Of a stretch of DNA of 64,000 nt, positions 1 through 14,290 are shown piece after piece (positions within the stretch are counted from its first letter, which is position 1; each line of letters starts with the position of its first letter). The position numbers and the translations under genes were made by a program. The DNA is taken from the NCBI RefSeq assembly GCF_011077185.1, contig NC_048912.1:12206757-12270756 (forward strand), in the 5' to 3' direction. The notes beneath the pieces were generated by a model. The model was not told the origin of the DNA. It worked only from the letters and a program-made list of their open reading frames with translations, and made no database searches. The stretch is from Oxyura jamaicensis (Eukaryota; Chordata; Aves; Anseriformes; Anatidae).

Positions 1-1534
1 CTTTTATAACAACATCGAGGCCCAATTCTGCTGCACGCTGTATACACGGCCGCAGAGAGCAGCAACCTGGCCCCAGAGCATCTGGGAACCGCAGGCTCAG
101 TTTTATGTACCCAGTAAAGCAAATGAGAAGATTACCTGAGGAGATGCCCCTGCATCCCCTCTCATCCCTTTCATGCCCACTCTAGCCTGCTGACAGCATG
201 CCAGGGCCTCGGCTTGAGCTCACATCGTGTCTCCTCTGCAGGCAACACGATAATTCCTGGATAATTCCACCCCCCTTGGATGCACGCCTTCAGCACTTAG
301 ACCAGTGGAGCCCAGGATGGGTTTTGAATCAAGTGGTGAAAATAGCATCTCTATGATGGGTGTTGTGTTCTCCACATCTACCCTTCCTAGTGCCAGGACT
401 GATTTTGTTTGGGGCAAGATCTATCATCTAAATCAATGACTCCATGAGCTAATGGTTTAGTTAGAGACCCTAAGGACTCAAACTAAGGACCTGTTACAGC
501 TGGTTTGAGTTAGCGCTTTGTTTCTGCTGTCAGATAATAATGTTTCTAAACCTGGACTGTTCTGACATTTGCTATGAGAAAAGAGAAATAAAAAATCTAT
601 ACTACTCCCATTAACTGAGCATAAGGTAAACACAGCAGTTGGTGGGATGAGATAAAACCTTTTCACCTCTGGGACACAAATGTGAGTGCAACTTATGATA
701 AAATTAAATATATTTCATGATCTTACCTTATTCCTGATAGGGAGTTAATCCATCTCACAAAAACCTTGACACATAGTTATACAGCCTCCAGCTTTTTTTT
801 AGGAGAAACCAAGGACCAGAACCCTCCATCCCTGCACAGCCTGCATGAAGAAGATGGTCCCACAAGATGCTCAGTCTGTAGAGCATGGGGCCACAGACAC
901 TCCATAGGTAGTCCTAGAGCTGAGATGGTTTTATTTGAATTCCCCATCATGACCAGGAATTCTTCATACCACAACATGCCATTTCCTTCCTAATTGTCAG
1001 GAAGTATCCCAGCTAGAATAAGGACTAACATTTGCAGCTAAGGTAGCCTGGACAAATAACAGCTAATGTGTGGCAGCCTGAAGTGGAATGAGTTACCCAG
1101 ACTTTCTGTGGGTGAAGGGGTGAGTGGAAGCAGGTCCTGTGGAATGACAAAAGCACTGTATATCCATACCACAGCTTATCTCAGAATAAATTTTTATATA
1201 TCCTTAGTCTGCAGTTAACTTTTATTGGGCTAGTTCTGTCAGTTAGGAGTATAAAGCAATGAATTGCTGCCAAAACTTTACAGTAGATTTAGTTACAATG
1301 GCAAAAAGTCTTTCCCTGCCATAAGTAATTCTGCTCAGGAAACTGGTGCATCTCAGCCAAAGGACTTTTCTTGCACATAGAAACAGGTCTCAGCTGAAAG
1401 CGAGGAGAAAGGAAGTAACATTGCCAGGATGGATTTGATCAATATAGCTTTACTTCTGTGCAGCTTGAAACTGTAGTCAGTATCCTAAACTGGACTTCCC
1501 AAAATGATGAATGCCACTGAAAAAATAGCCTTAA

Positions 1535-1625
1535 TTCCTCTGTCTGTTCCTCATTTGAGAAATAGGGATAATTCCCAGTTCACAGAAGTTTAATGAGTAT
1601 GAATTTGTCAATATTTATGCCTACA
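1535..1625 (-). repeat. MIR-like SINE remnant (antisense)
   Basis: The stretch cctctgtctgttcctcattt, then gagaaatagggataattccc and ttcacag, follows the antisense MIR core pattern (complement of a GAGGAAACTGAGGCA-type core). It is divergent and its ends are approximate. Confidence 0.5.
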
Positions 1626-4600
1626 AAGAAAATAAAATATGCCAGCATTATCAGAAAGCTCGTCAGAACAGCATCATATATGATCAGGTCATGGGTTAAT
1701 TATCTTGGCAGAATTATGCATTGCGATTTTTCATTCCAGTCTGTTAGTTTTGAGTATCTTACAATGTATGCTACTAAATTCAGGGTCATTTTGCTTCTTG
1801 TATGAAATTCAGCTTTTCCATACAAATACATTTTTTAAGAGAAAGTGTAGCCAGAAATGGAGAAAACTGAAATGCTGAAACTCCCTCTTGCAGCTAATAG
1901 CCAAGAAACTGCTACATTTCTCCAATTATATAACTGCAAGAATTACATTTTATCACATAAAGATGGTTGGCATGTTCCTCTTTCATACCTTCTGGCAAGG
2001 TGAAGTTAATTCCACATTGCAAGAACCTGGGAGGTTGTCAAGTGGTTCTTTGTGGTGCTGACTCCTTTGTAAGATTTCCCCTGATAAGATGGAACCAGCT
2101 CCTGGTCACTTAAAGGCCTTTGACACTTGCAAAGATCCTGTGCATCCCTTAGATGACAAAAAGCATTGAAATTAAATGCTGCTTGATTAAGGCTCTGATC
2201 TGAGAAAATTAAATTTTGCCTTCAATTATTGGAATGGCTTGTGGCTACCATGCTATCCTCATTTTACATATAGTCACAAGAAAGAGTCCAAGTTACCCTG
2301 CCAAAGGTCTCTTTTACAGTTGGGACCTCTGAGGGTCTACTCGCTCCTATATCAAATTAATAAATATGGCCTTCACATTTCTCACTTTGTACATCAAAAC
2401 ACTTCTGGAGTACTTTATGAAAAAAAACTCTTCTGACCTGAGCTTCTCCTCCCACAGTTGACATTGAGCAGTTTGTTTCCAGGATGATAATGATCGCTCT
2501 TTTTGTAGTCTCACCTGGACATACGGTGACTCGGCTCTAGGAGATCTGATTAAGGCTGACAGGCCCAATATGGAAAGAAAAACGTCCTGCTCAACACAGA
2601 GAACACTCGCAGTGGCACTGTGCCAGCCTGCCTTTCCGGTCATTTAGTTTATCAGCAGTTTATCATGAAGTTGTTCGTTCCAGTTCCTCACTTCCGCAGG
2701 CTGAAACCTTCTCATCTGAAACCTCCTGAGCAGGCAGTGCCTTGACGTGTACAGGTCGTTACTCTCCTGAGCAGCAAGCACCCACCCTGCAGGGTGCTGA
2801 AGTCCCACTGAAGCTGGGCTCCCACAGAGCTGGTATTGTGTCCATCATAGACATCCACAGGTGTCTGCAAAGCCTCCAAGTCAACAGAGCTGGGTTTCAG
2901 ACCTCGCTGCAGTATTTCTCTGCTGGGTCTTTGAGCACAATTGAACCCAAAACACACCAGTTACAGACGTCATTGTCAAAACCTAAGTTTGCTCAGATGT
3001 CCTGCAGACACTTTCTGTTGCAAACCTATGTTCAATGTATTAATCAATATCTTCCTGGGATCTATCTGCTTCTCCTTCCCCAGATGTTGTATCCCAGAGA
3101 GCAGAGAGCGCTGCGAACATCAGCAAGCTCCGTGGGGAGCGTTGCACTATTGACTGCTCTCTGCAGAATTTCTTCTATTTTTTGGTGGCCTTCCTTTTGT
3201 AAGAGTACACATATTCATTCATGACTTGATTCAAATTCACTAATGCAATGTGTAATAACAAAACCTTTCTTTTATACTTATCTAGAACATCTACATATAA
3301 ACAGTAGGGTCATTAGCTTCTAAAAAACTGCTGAAATGCTTTACTTCAAAAAGTGTAGCATTTTATCCTTCATTAATTCTAGATCTTGTTCAGTGAGTGA
3401 TTTGTAACACCTAAGTGATTGTAGCTATGTTGCATTTTGTAAGTTATCCCTAACTTTATTACTGTATTTTGCTCTCTTCTTGCATATTTTTTTCTGTCAG
3501 ATTCAGTCTGAGTTGTATCCCTTTTCCTACACTGAGACAGTAACCATCAAGTGTCGAGTCAACTGCACATTTTCATTTCTTGCACATTACATCTGTGATG
3601 TGATTAATATATACAAAGTGAACAAGATCAAATCTTGTTCATGTTCAAACATCGTCGTTTCATGGCATGGGTCACAATTTCCAAACAGCTGAAAATTCTT
3701 CCGCTCGCAGGATAAGCTTCTGGTTACTTTTCCCACAGCATTGAGGATCTTCTCCTTTGCACCTGTTTTCACGTGAAATTTGTCTTTTCCACACCCAGCA
3801 GGGCTTGCAGGTTAGCTCAAGGATCATCCATGCTGCAGTCAGAGCAGGGACTGGATCTTTGCCATACAAAGCAACGCAACAGTTGCTGCTTTAACTAAAA
3901 GGTTGGCATATTTTCATGGGTTTGGGGAATCAACATTTGCAGAGGAGAGAAATGGTGGAGGCAGGCAGGACTTTTGGGGTTAAGTGCTGTGGCACTCAGT
4001 CCCCGGCACCAGTCCTGTAGACAGAACGTAGTGATCTGTATTCCTCCAAGGCATAACTTTCATGATGGCCTTTAAACAGGGGTCTTCCAGTTGTGCCTCC
4101 ACTAACTTAACTAGCTCAGTTGACCAAATCTGGAGTATTTGTCTACAGTACCTTGAAGAGCATAGCCCCCTTAAAAGCCAGGGAAGTGAGGCCATTTGCA
4201 GCCAGAGTTCTTTTTAACAGAAGCCCCCATTAGTATTTCCAGCTTCGCAACCCAACCGAGTTTCTTTTCCAGTAATTCTGTCAATCAAATCCTCTCTCAG
4301 CAAATCGACACAACATGACCCTACCCATACTGTGTAAAGCAGCTCTTAAGGGAAATACAATAGGGAGCATCTCACATTAATCTCTTCTCAGTTATTTGAT
4401 TGTTTTCCACTAACCTTTCATTCTGCCAAATTTAATTAAATCAGCTGCTTTTCCGACTATAACATGTTCCTCCATTATTTGGATGTTCCTTTCAGTTCAT
4501 AAGGGTGAAGGCGTATATGATATGCAGCTAGAAAGAACTTAGCCAAGCTATTTTCTTAAAAGAGAGGGAATAATTCTCAACAGTGACTAATGAATAACAC

Positions 4601-6019
4601 CAAATTCATTTATTTTATCCAGACTATACAGAGTCAACACCATACAGATTCCCAAGACTTGTGTTCCTCTCCTGACTGCCATAAATTCTAAAATCCAGGA
4701 TCTTTGTTATGGTTTACATACCATGTGTAAACAAGTAGGAGTAGAGAAATGGCTTGAATATATTACATCGAATATATATTACACTGATTTTATTTTTTTA
4801 ATTGCTGCATTGATAGGATTTAGAAAACCTCATGCTGCTAAGAATAAAAAGGTCTGACTATAGCAGAAGTGCCATGAGCGCAGAATTTCGAGCCTATCTG
4901 CAAAAATGAGACCAAGTATAAATTATGAGCAATATTATGAATATTTATTGACCTACACTGATCTTCTTGATGATCTGTTTCAAGCTTCCAGCCCAACAGA
5001 GCTTAAAGAAGAAGGTGGTTTTACCTGGATTGTAAAAGTTTTTTTTCCCCTTTTTAATCAAGCCAGATATACCAGAAAACAAATCAGGCTGATAAAAACA
5101 GAAGTCAGGCTTACAAGAAAAAGAGCTGTAACAGCTAAATGGCTTAAAGCAGAGAAAGTAAGAAAACAGCATGTGGGGCTAATGATGGGTGGTTTTCAGG
5201 TTTCAGAATACATTAAGGCATTCTCCCTGTTTATTAAATTGCTCTGGCAGCATTTGACAGAAAAGGTTTTGCAGATTATTAAAGTGCAGTGGACATAACT
5301 AGGATTTTTTTTCCTAAAGCCTGGCCTTTGGGTAAGCACCAAGAAGATATACACGAGAGGAAGAATGTGGTTTTGCACAAGTCCGAAGAAGGTTATTTTT
5401 TATTTTCAAAAATGTTTCTTGGTTTGTTGTTTACTTTCCCTTTTCTGTGGTCTGCCTGGGGTTTTTGTTTTTTTCCCTCTCTCTCAACACTCACTCCTTT
5501 TGTCAAAAAGTGGCAGACACAAACTGGATGCAGCATCAATTTACTGCTGGCAGATTTTCCAAAGGGCACCTCTCAGCAGCGACAGTTGCTGTGTGACCAC
5601 CTAGACATTGAACTATTGCTTGTCTCTTCCTGTCCAAGAAAAGCTGGACGTAATTTCATGGTTTTACAAAAATTGCCTCAGCCAAAAGATAGAAGCCTTA
5701 TTCCTCAGGTCTCCTTTTAAGTGCTTTGCAAGATGACCTGGCATCTCTGGGGCATAAAGCCTGCAAAATATTGATGTGAATTGAAAGCAGTGTCTGCTAG
5801 GTCTGAGTTGCTTCCTGTCGATGCGGAGGTACCAAAGAATACCAACTCCTGCAGCGATACCCAGCACCGTTACCTCCAGCAGAAGGGTGCTGGTGATGGG
5901 TCCTTCTGCAGCTCTCTTCATTGGAGTGTCTGAGTGCTTCAGCAAACTAATGGATTTTATTCTCACGATATCACTGTAAGATAAGAAAGTGTTTTCATTT
6001 CATTTTGAAGTGTTATTTT

Positions 6020-6075
6020 CAATTTCTTTGAGGCACAGAAAAATTAAATGACCTACTAAAGGTCACTTGGGAAGT
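6020..6075 (+). repeat. MIR-like SINE remnant
   Basis: The sequence gaggcacagaaaaattaaat, then gacctactaaaggtcacttg, parallels the MIR core GAGGCACAGAGAGGTTAAGT-GACTTGCCCAAGGTCAC. Only about 55 bases are recognisable. Confidence 0.5.
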
Positions 6076-9000
6076 GTTTGGGAAAATGCAAAAGAAATCC
6101 AAGCTGCAGCCTGTAGCCTTAATCACAGTCCTACTCTTTTTTTGGCACCAACTCCCTGGCTGTAGTCATAATCAAAATACATTATCATAGATATTCGTCA
6201 TATCTCTTTTTTTAAATGAAATTTACTTGTAGCTCATACCAGCTCACTGTCACCCCCTCACATGACTATCAGTGGTGACAATCAGAAGTATATAATTTAT
6301 TTTCCTTATTCCTCTCCTGTTTCCTTGTGGACTTGTGTCTGATCTGTAGTTTTGATTGCTGAAGAGTGAGATGTAACCCATTTCTAATGATCCTGTGATT
6401 CTAATTTACGCATTAAATAAGAACCATATAAGAAGCTCATTTACTGACAGTCTTCCTAAATAGGAAAGTTAGTACTGTCCAAGGACTACAAATATTCTTA
6501 CAGTGGGTTTTCTGATAACAATTTTGTTAATAATTCTGATAATAACTTTGAGGTAAGTCTGTAGTGCCTGGACATCTTTAATTGACTCAACCCAGATGCC
6601 TTCATAGGACTGCTGGAGGCATGGAAACCTCTTAGGTCCATCAGTAGCAGCATCAGTAAATAAAACATTTCAAGACTAGGTAAAAAAATGCTGCAGAACA
6701 GTGGCTACTGCTTGAAGTTATTGTTGTTTTCATACTTATCTTTTGAAAACAGCCCAGTCCCTATTTTCTATTTGCTCCAGGCTTGGTGTCTCATTTGCCA
6801 AGGCTGAGTGGAAAAACAAAAAAGTCTGAACAAATATTGTGTCCATGTTATAAAACCTCCCAAAACTGGAAAATGCTGTCGCAATCTTCAAAATAGAGGT
6901 ACCATTTAGATTCTGAGTGAACTTCAAAGAATGAGATTGATTTTAAAGCAGTATTTCAGATCCAAAAATATTGCGTGGGCTGAAGTTTTTCAAACAGCTG
7001 CATTCGAGTTCTGATATTCTCCTATGCTGACATATCAGATAAAAAATTTATACCTCCAATCCCCGCCCTTTGCAACTCGAAATCTAGAATAAGTACCAGG
7101 TTAAACAGCTCCTACTTTGGTATTAACCTTGTATATAGTATATTTGAAAATGTGCCATTGCCTTAAGAAGGGTACAGCTGGGGTGAGAGTGTGGGGAACC
7201 CTCTGCAAGGTGCGCTTGTGTCGAGTGACTCTATTGGTGGGTGCATTTTCCAGTAGGTCCCTCTCCTCGCACAGAAATCTCTGCATTGATATTCCTCACG
7301 TGTTCCAACACAGTGAGGTTTCAACCTGAGAGTTTTTTCAAAACCTCGATAGCCCGGGCTCAGTGCCTGATCCCCAAGGAATAAAAATAAATAAATAACC
7401 AGGTGGATCACACTCATCTCTGTTTGTTTAATACAGTCCTTCTTATGCACAGTATTGCTAGCACAAAGCGTTAAGAAAATAATGAAACTGGTCCACCAGG
7501 AGAACCAGTCTGTGTTACCATTTTCTGTTATTTTGATATGTCTGCTCTATTGCTTTTTTTTTTTTTTTTACTTGTTTTTGTTTTGGGGCTTTTTACTGTT
7601 TGGAGTTGATATTTCTAAGCTTCCCTTTGTATCCCTGACAACTAGCAGATCGCTTTCAGAGATGAGATTCTCACTCAATAACACCACTCCTGAAGCTGGC
7701 TCTTCAGCAAAATCATGACTCTCGCAATAAAATTAGGGAGGTGAACGATTCAGTTTGGCTCACATACCTTCTGTCCTGGGGGCTGTGGACACAGCCAGGA
7801 CGCTGGAAGGCTTGTTGTGTGGCTGTCAGGGTCTTCTCTGTACCTGGGGTGTGCTTAAGGAAGGTTACACTCAGCACTTCCACTGCCTGAGTAACAAAAC
7901 AAAAAAAAAGCAGCCAGAGGCAACAGAAGCCGAACTGCTTGGTCTAACACTACTAAGAGGCCAAACAGAGAAGGCTCCCAAAGGGCTTTCCAGCTCTGTG
8001 ATTTTATAACCTCTTTGTGATCATACTCGCTTTCTTTCAGGTGACTTTTAAAACACTTCCTCGTGCTCTCATATGAAAGCTAAGGTAGCTCTCGCTGGCT
8101 GTTACACACACCACCAGGCGTTGTTGTGCTTTCAGAAGCCACCACACAGAAAATAGCTGCTGAGCTGGATCAGGGAACATTTGCACTTCAAATTCAACAC
8201 CCACCCTGGTCAAAGGTGAAAGATTTGATTGTGTACCTCCTGGTTGTGAACAGGTTAAAAAAAAAGCTGCAAATTGCAGCACATTAAAATATTGCCTTAA
8301 AGCGCAGTAGCTTAAGAGATCGGTAAGGTGTGAGATCCCCCTGGTTACAGGGCCCGGGTGCTGCGAGGAAAAATGTTAAAAAAAAAAAAAAAATAGCTTA
8401 ACTCACAGTTGTTAATCACACTGCTAGATGAAAGCTGCTTATTAAAGGTCGATTGTCAATACATGTGCAGTGCCAAATGAAAATCCGGAGGTTAGTTTGT
8501 GGCCTCTGGACCTTTATTTGTCTCAGAAAAAAATTGGCATGTATTAGACTGATTTATAAAGATTTGTGGGACAGTTCTCCCAGCATGGTTTCGTGGGTGA
8601 AAGCCGTCCTTGTTTCAGCCAGTGAGTCAGAGCAAACACTGGAATTGTTCATCAGGATGACTCCTGAATAAATATTGTCCTTCTGCCCTTCTTTTTGAGT
8701 CAAAGCAACTCCGTTCTGCAGGCAGAAATCCTCCACCGGGTGCAAGGTTAGTGGGAGAAGGCCTCCACTCCCTGCCTCCTCTTTCAGTCCCGGTTACATA
8801 AGTCTTATGGGGCAGCAGCACAGTGGGAAGCACAGGGCTTCACCCTTTAAGAAGAGCAGAGAAAATCTGCTGAAGTTGGCCCAACGTGCAGTAGCGTTTC
8901 CATGCTCCCAGTCTCTGTGCTGTGCCACCAGGCTGGATGATGGCTGTGAGTTGTGCTTTGGATGGCACAGGAGCTGTCCAAGGCTCTGCAAAGCCCAGTT

Positions 9001-10298
9001 CAGAGAGCTGCAGGTGGTGGAGGCTGGCCCTGAGGTTTTGCAGGGATGTAGAAATGAGGTGGGAAAAGCAACACCACTCTGCAGCACTCCAAATGCAAGG
9101 CTGCTACTCGCCTGCTTCGAGCAGCCCAGGCTGCAGGAGGGAAAGGGCTGGAGGCATTCATCAACATGAGGATGGCAGGCAGGTCAGTCTGATGGGAGCA
9201 GGAATTCAGGGCTCTCACCTGCATGTCAGAAGCCAGGATGTTTCTCATCAACACCTTTTTTTTACGGAGGAAAACTAGCTTAATTAACACACCACCATTT
9301 CCAGGAGAGGAGACTCAGCATCACTAGAGTTAGACCAAGGCACTGCCCCTGCTCAAGAGCTCTGCAGTCACAGATAGCTTGTAAAACCAAACATGCCCAG
9401 ATGCTCGCGGCCAGGGAATGCTGTGCCATGCTGGGAAGAAAAGCAAACACAACCCCAGCCAAATGGAGAAAGTAAGCTTGTCTGTTTGCTTCCCTGCTAG
9501 CGGTTGTGCAGCAGCGAGTGCCCTGGTTCATTTTAAAGATGGGATCCTCTCCCTTGTTGCAGTCCTCATGGGAACATGAAATGCCTCTGATAGCAGCCGG
9601 ACCTGTATAGAGACATCAGGATGGAGCAAACTGCATCCTTTTAGCTCAGGCAGCAGCAGTGTGTGCATTAAGATTCATGGGCCTGGGGTTTGAAGTCTGC
9701 TGAGGGTGCTGCCTACATGACACGATGCTGCACCGCATGTAAGGAAGAAAAAGGTCAAGCTCTATCAAAGGCTCTGCTCGGCTCAGGCATGAAGACGAAG
9801 CTCGCTGCCCACCAGTCCCTGAGGGAGCTGCTGGAGGTGTCAGGCCTTCTGGTTGTTCTGTGAAAGCTGCCTTCTGCAGTGAGCTCCCAGCAAAGGGGTT
9901 TCTTCTGGAAATCTGTGTTCATATTTAGCCATGGCTAAGTAGGGAGTGTTGTGGATGCTTTAAAAGGTCTGCCTGCGAGCTTTCTTTAAACAATGGCTAA
10001 TTAGGTCTTTTTGGATAAAGTGTTTCTGCTAGAGTCAAGTGACTGTTGGGGTATTTGTTTGTTTTCAAGTTGGCTTTCCCAGCCTTGTTACACTGTTTAT
10101 TACTTGTGTGTTCATGGGCAACTGTCTTATACCAAAAAAGCAAACATCAAAATTTTACTAGCATGTGAAGAAAATGATTTAGAAAACAAACCAGAGGAAC
10201 ATCCCATACCCTTCTCATTGGCAATGTACAAGTTAGGGGAGATGAAAAAACACATAAATATAAAGAAGATGTAAGGATAGCCAAGAGAAGAAATACAA

Positions 10299-10300
<2 letters not shown>

Positions 10301-10330
<30 letters not shown>
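10301..10330. repeat. T30 homopolymer
   Basis: Thirty uninterrupted T in intron 7. It could be the complement of an old retroposed tail, but no recognisable element adjoins it. Confidence 0.9.
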
Positions 10331-10333
<3 letters not shown>

Positions 10334-11099
10334 AACTTCAGATTTTCTGTATCCTTCACCAATAGCTTCCAACTCAATAAATCCCACAGCAACATCCTGG
10401 TAACCTTATTTGCTTTAACAGACAGGATGCTAAATTTAGTTAGTCATACATTTCTCAGGAAGCGGTAATTAATTGGACAGTATTTGTACAGAGCTTTGAA
10501 AATGTAGGTCCTAATTTTGCAAAGCCTTTGTCCATAATGCAGATTAATTTAATCACATAATTACCACATTTCTGGACTTTGGCTTCCACTGTTACCCAGC
10601 ACGTGTATGATATATAATAATTGCGTGTGTAAACCAGGAACAGCCATATTCCTAAAAATACTGTGCATGCAGACTTGGAAATTGGGATCACAGATAGCAC
10701 TTCATTACCACAATTTCATTTAGAAATTACTTTGCTCTTTTAGACTGTCTCTCAGAGTGTGATTTACTTTGGTTTCTAACCTCTCTCGGTGGGGCAGGGG
10801 ATGTGAAGCATTGTCTGCGGTGCCAGCCTGCACCGCCATGGGCAGTGCTGCTTGCAATAATTGCAGTTTTAGGGGGGCACCTATTCCTTTGTTCATGCCT
10901 GTGTAACATGCTGGTTTGATGTTATTGATCGGTGTTAAGTCTTAAACCATTTTCTCCCAAACAGATTGTGGTATCTGGACTGAAAGGGCTTTTCTCTTTT
11001 TGTCTTCAAAAGTTGTTTGAACCTAGAGAATGCTGGGGGAACTGATTTCTGCTTTAGCTCAATTTGTCGTAATTTCTACCTAGACCAAAAAGGCTTTAC

Positions 11100-11400
11100 C
11101 CCTAATTTAATATACTCTTCTGAACATTTTTCTCCCCAGACCTTGTGTTAGATAGTTCCTCCAGCATCTCACAGCTTTAGTGGTGAAGGACCTACTAATT
11201 TCCAGCCTAAATTTATTCAGGGCTGGCTTATACCCATTCGTTCTTGTGTCAACATTGTCCTTTAGTTTAAATTGCTCTTTTGCCTTCCTAGTGTTTATCC
11301 TCCTGATGTATTTATAGACGGCAATCATATCTGCTATCAGCCTTCATTTTGCTAGACTAAACAAGCCAAGCTCTTCTAGGCTCTTCTCCGGTGATGGGCT
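11100..11400 (-). mobile_element. CR1 LINE fragment, 3' part of ORF2 (antisense)
   Basis: On the minus strand this reads like the C-terminal part of the CR1 ORF2 protein: MIAVYKYIRRINTRKAKEQF, then KDNVDTRTNGYKPALNKFRL. The + strand shows gctagactaaacaagccaag, the usual antisense CR1 phrase. The copy is 5'-truncated and decayed, although a 74-codon frame is still open. It lies inside CDH4 intron 7 opposite to the direction of transcription. Ends are approximate. Confidence 0.85.
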
Positions 11401-11994
11401 CTTGACTCCCAGCACCTGGTCGGATCCGGGTTGCTCAGCGGTGAATACAAGTGACCTGGATTGTGCTCAGCATCCAGATGAGCCCTCAGTACTTGGCACA
11501 AAAAAATACTATTGTTGTATCTGCAAGGCTAATGCTGTACACGGAGCATTTGCCGGTGCTGTTTGTCTCCTGCTGCACAGCAGGGAGTTGGTGGGATGTG
11601 GTGCCAGTCCTTCCTGCTCACGTCCACTAAACCAGCTGCCACAAAAGTCCTCTTGTCGGGCCCTTGCTGCATCTTGTTTCTGTTATTTAATTCTCTGGTT
11701 ACCCTTCTTCCAAGCTGTTACCTCTTCCTGTATTAGGCACTCCTAACTTTTTAACCAAGCTCTCAATCAACTTCCCATTAACCAGCTTAAACCAATTCTT
11801 CAGCTAATTCCCATCCTCTGGAATTTAGCTGATGTATGTCTTTGTGGCTCTGTATCAGATGATTGACAGAAGAGCGGACAGATTAGATCTGCCACAAGTG
11901 CTTAAATTATTCTTTTCTTTGTAATTTTTTTTTCCTTCAAAAGCCCTTCTTAGTTTTCAGGTCAGACTAAAAGTTCAGCATTTATCAAGATCAG

Positions 11995-12022
11995 TTTTTT
12001 TTTTTTTTTTTTTTTTTTTTTT
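11995..12022. repeat. T28 homopolymer
   Basis: Twenty-eight T in intron 7. No retroposed body is recognised next to it. Confidence 0.9.
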
Positions 12023-14204
12023 CATGACTGAATTAGAAGCAGCACATTCATCTTCATCTAGCATGAAGATTGGCTAGATTTATTAAAAATACCGGCCACT
12101 GGGCCTCACCGGACTTCACTGGGCTGGGTCTTCAGTCTGCCCCTGTCAGGGCAGAAACTTATTTCTTCTGTTCCACAGCATCACCATCAAAGCAAACACA
12201 GAGGAACTATTTCACTTTTCTGGGTTAAGACTATTCAGTGCTACATCCATGCTGTAGTTTCTGCCCTGTGCTACTTAAAATGTCACTTCTGCAAAGAAAG
12301 GGAAAATCAGAATTACTCTGTATGATCAAAACCCCATCAAGAAAATGTCTCAAATGCCTGGGGGCACGGGGCTGTCTATTTTTTTTAATAGTGGTAACAA
12401 TAATAATAATAGTAGGACAACAAACTAAGATGCCCCTGGAGATGCGGTGACAAATTGGAAAGACATGTTGAAATTGAAATTGATTGAATAGTTCAATAAA
12501 ATCAGCTTAATGCACAAAAGGAAAAAGGTTAGCTACAGAAAAACAAAAAATCAGTAATTTCTTGTCTGCTGGGGCCAATCTCACTGAAGATTGAATTAGT
12601 TATAAATTTAAACTAGGTACTTGAGCGTGCCACCTTTATATGCCCACATTGGAGGCTTTCAGATGAAACTGGATGTGGATGGCAACCGAGTGCCTAAAGG
12701 TCTGACAAATCCCAGTCTACTTTCATTTACATGTTTTCGTGTTTGACACAACTTTACATGCCAGCCAAGATCTTTCTCTCCGTCAGACCACACTTCTGTT
12801 CTAAATAGGATAGTTGTGTCTTCAGCTGAGGAAAATCAGAGCACCTTTGGTGAAGTTTGCACCAGGATTTTAGCTCTGGCTGGGTCCCTGATTGCTGCAA
12901 CTGCCTCCAACCCTGAGATCTAGTGCCTGTTTTAAACATTTCTGTTCCCATAACAATCCTGCCCAATCACTCCATGCATTTGCTATCTGCTATAATTCCT
13001 CAAATTTTCTCACCAGCCTTGGACTCTCTGTGCTTTTTTTTCACATGTGCAGCATTCCTGTGTTTTCCTTCCCTCTTCCCATCCGCATGAACCAGCTCTT
13101 TGGAGCTGGTACCTTACTAAATTCTGGGCATTTTCTTTTTGGGGTTTGTATTATCTGATAGCTACAATCTCTTTTTTAAATTTCTTTAATGTAGTGTTCT
13201 GAATTTGTTCTGGATTTTTTATTAACACTGTGCTGTGATGCTCAGTGAACTGCATTTTGTTAAATAAAAAACCCGACTGTAAATCTGAGATTAATAAGAG
13301 AGAGTCTCTGAGTACACACACATGCAAGCATGTCATCAGAGTGCATATTATTTAATATCTGTACATGGAGCACAATGGGGAGGCTAACAGAACTCTTAAA
13401 TGAGACTTTCTAGTCCCTTTCTCCCTCATGTATGGGAGGATTCTTTATTTTTTCCAGGGGAAGCTTTGGTTAAGGGCCAAACGAAGCCAACTGGAAAAGA
13501 GCTGAAGGCGGCGGGAGGCCGTTAGCCCAGGTCCCAATACGAATCAGTTCTGTGCAGACCACATGCAACCTTACCCAAGGTCTGCAGTTCATTCTCAGAG
13601 CTCAGAAGAAAGTTTGCCTGGCAATGGCAGGGTTTCAGGACCGCTTTTGGCACAGAACCCGAGCTGCCTCGGCCCCCATAGCCCCGCTGGACCTGGCCGT
13701 GCGACCTCGGTCTGCAGACAGGGGAAAGCTGAAAACCACAAGGTTAAAAAAGAAGAGTCCCCACAGCTGGAGGCTGTTTCATTGCCCTCTTTGATGGGAA
13801 GAATGAAGGTGTGTGTTTTTTTTTCCTGCGGAGGCTGCGGAAGCGCTGGAGCTTTTAAAATGCTGGGCGACAGCTACGCCATCAGATAGGAAACACCACG
13901 TTACATGGCTCCGGCTCACTGCAGCGAGGAACATTAGAGGTGGCTTTGCCATTTAAATGTACTATTGAATTGTGGTCTCTAATGTGGGCCTCCGACCTGG
14001 TTTTCTAATTCGTGTGGAATCTGATTGCCACTATTTTTTAACTGTCTTTCCCCTTTCTATGATTTAAACCTAATTCGGCTCGCAAGCATTTGGCCGGTTT
14101 GGGAATACTTCTGTCAGTCTCCTAAATTGTCTGTAAGAAGGAAGGAAGGCAGGGCAAAATATGAAATAGAAATTACATTCATTAATAAGGACATTTCAGT
14201 CTTA

Positions 14205-14290
14205 CATTTCAGCCTTATGATTACTAGGTGCTTTACAAATGGAGCAATGAATGGCAACTTTTTTACAGGAGGAAAAACAAGGGCTAACAA
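14205..14290 (+). repeat. MIR-like SINE remnant
   Basis: The phrase gattactaggtgctttacaa, and after a gap ttttttacaggaggaaaaac, follows the order of the MIR consensus (TACCAGGCACTGTGCTTTACA, then TTTTACAGATGAGGAAAC). It is strongly diverged. Confidence 0.4.

Noticed and set aside
2742..3224. Plus-strand open frame of 160 codons
   Set aside because: No cadherin or other domain; composition is like surrounding intron.
5289..5720. Plus-strand open frame of 143 codons
   Set aside because: Rich in Phe and Leu from T-runs; no domain and no exon-like borders.
8807..9278. Overlapping frames in a GC-richer patch of intron 7
   Set aside because: Considered as a possible exon, but the translations match no EC repeat and no acceptor-donor pair gives a cadherin exon.
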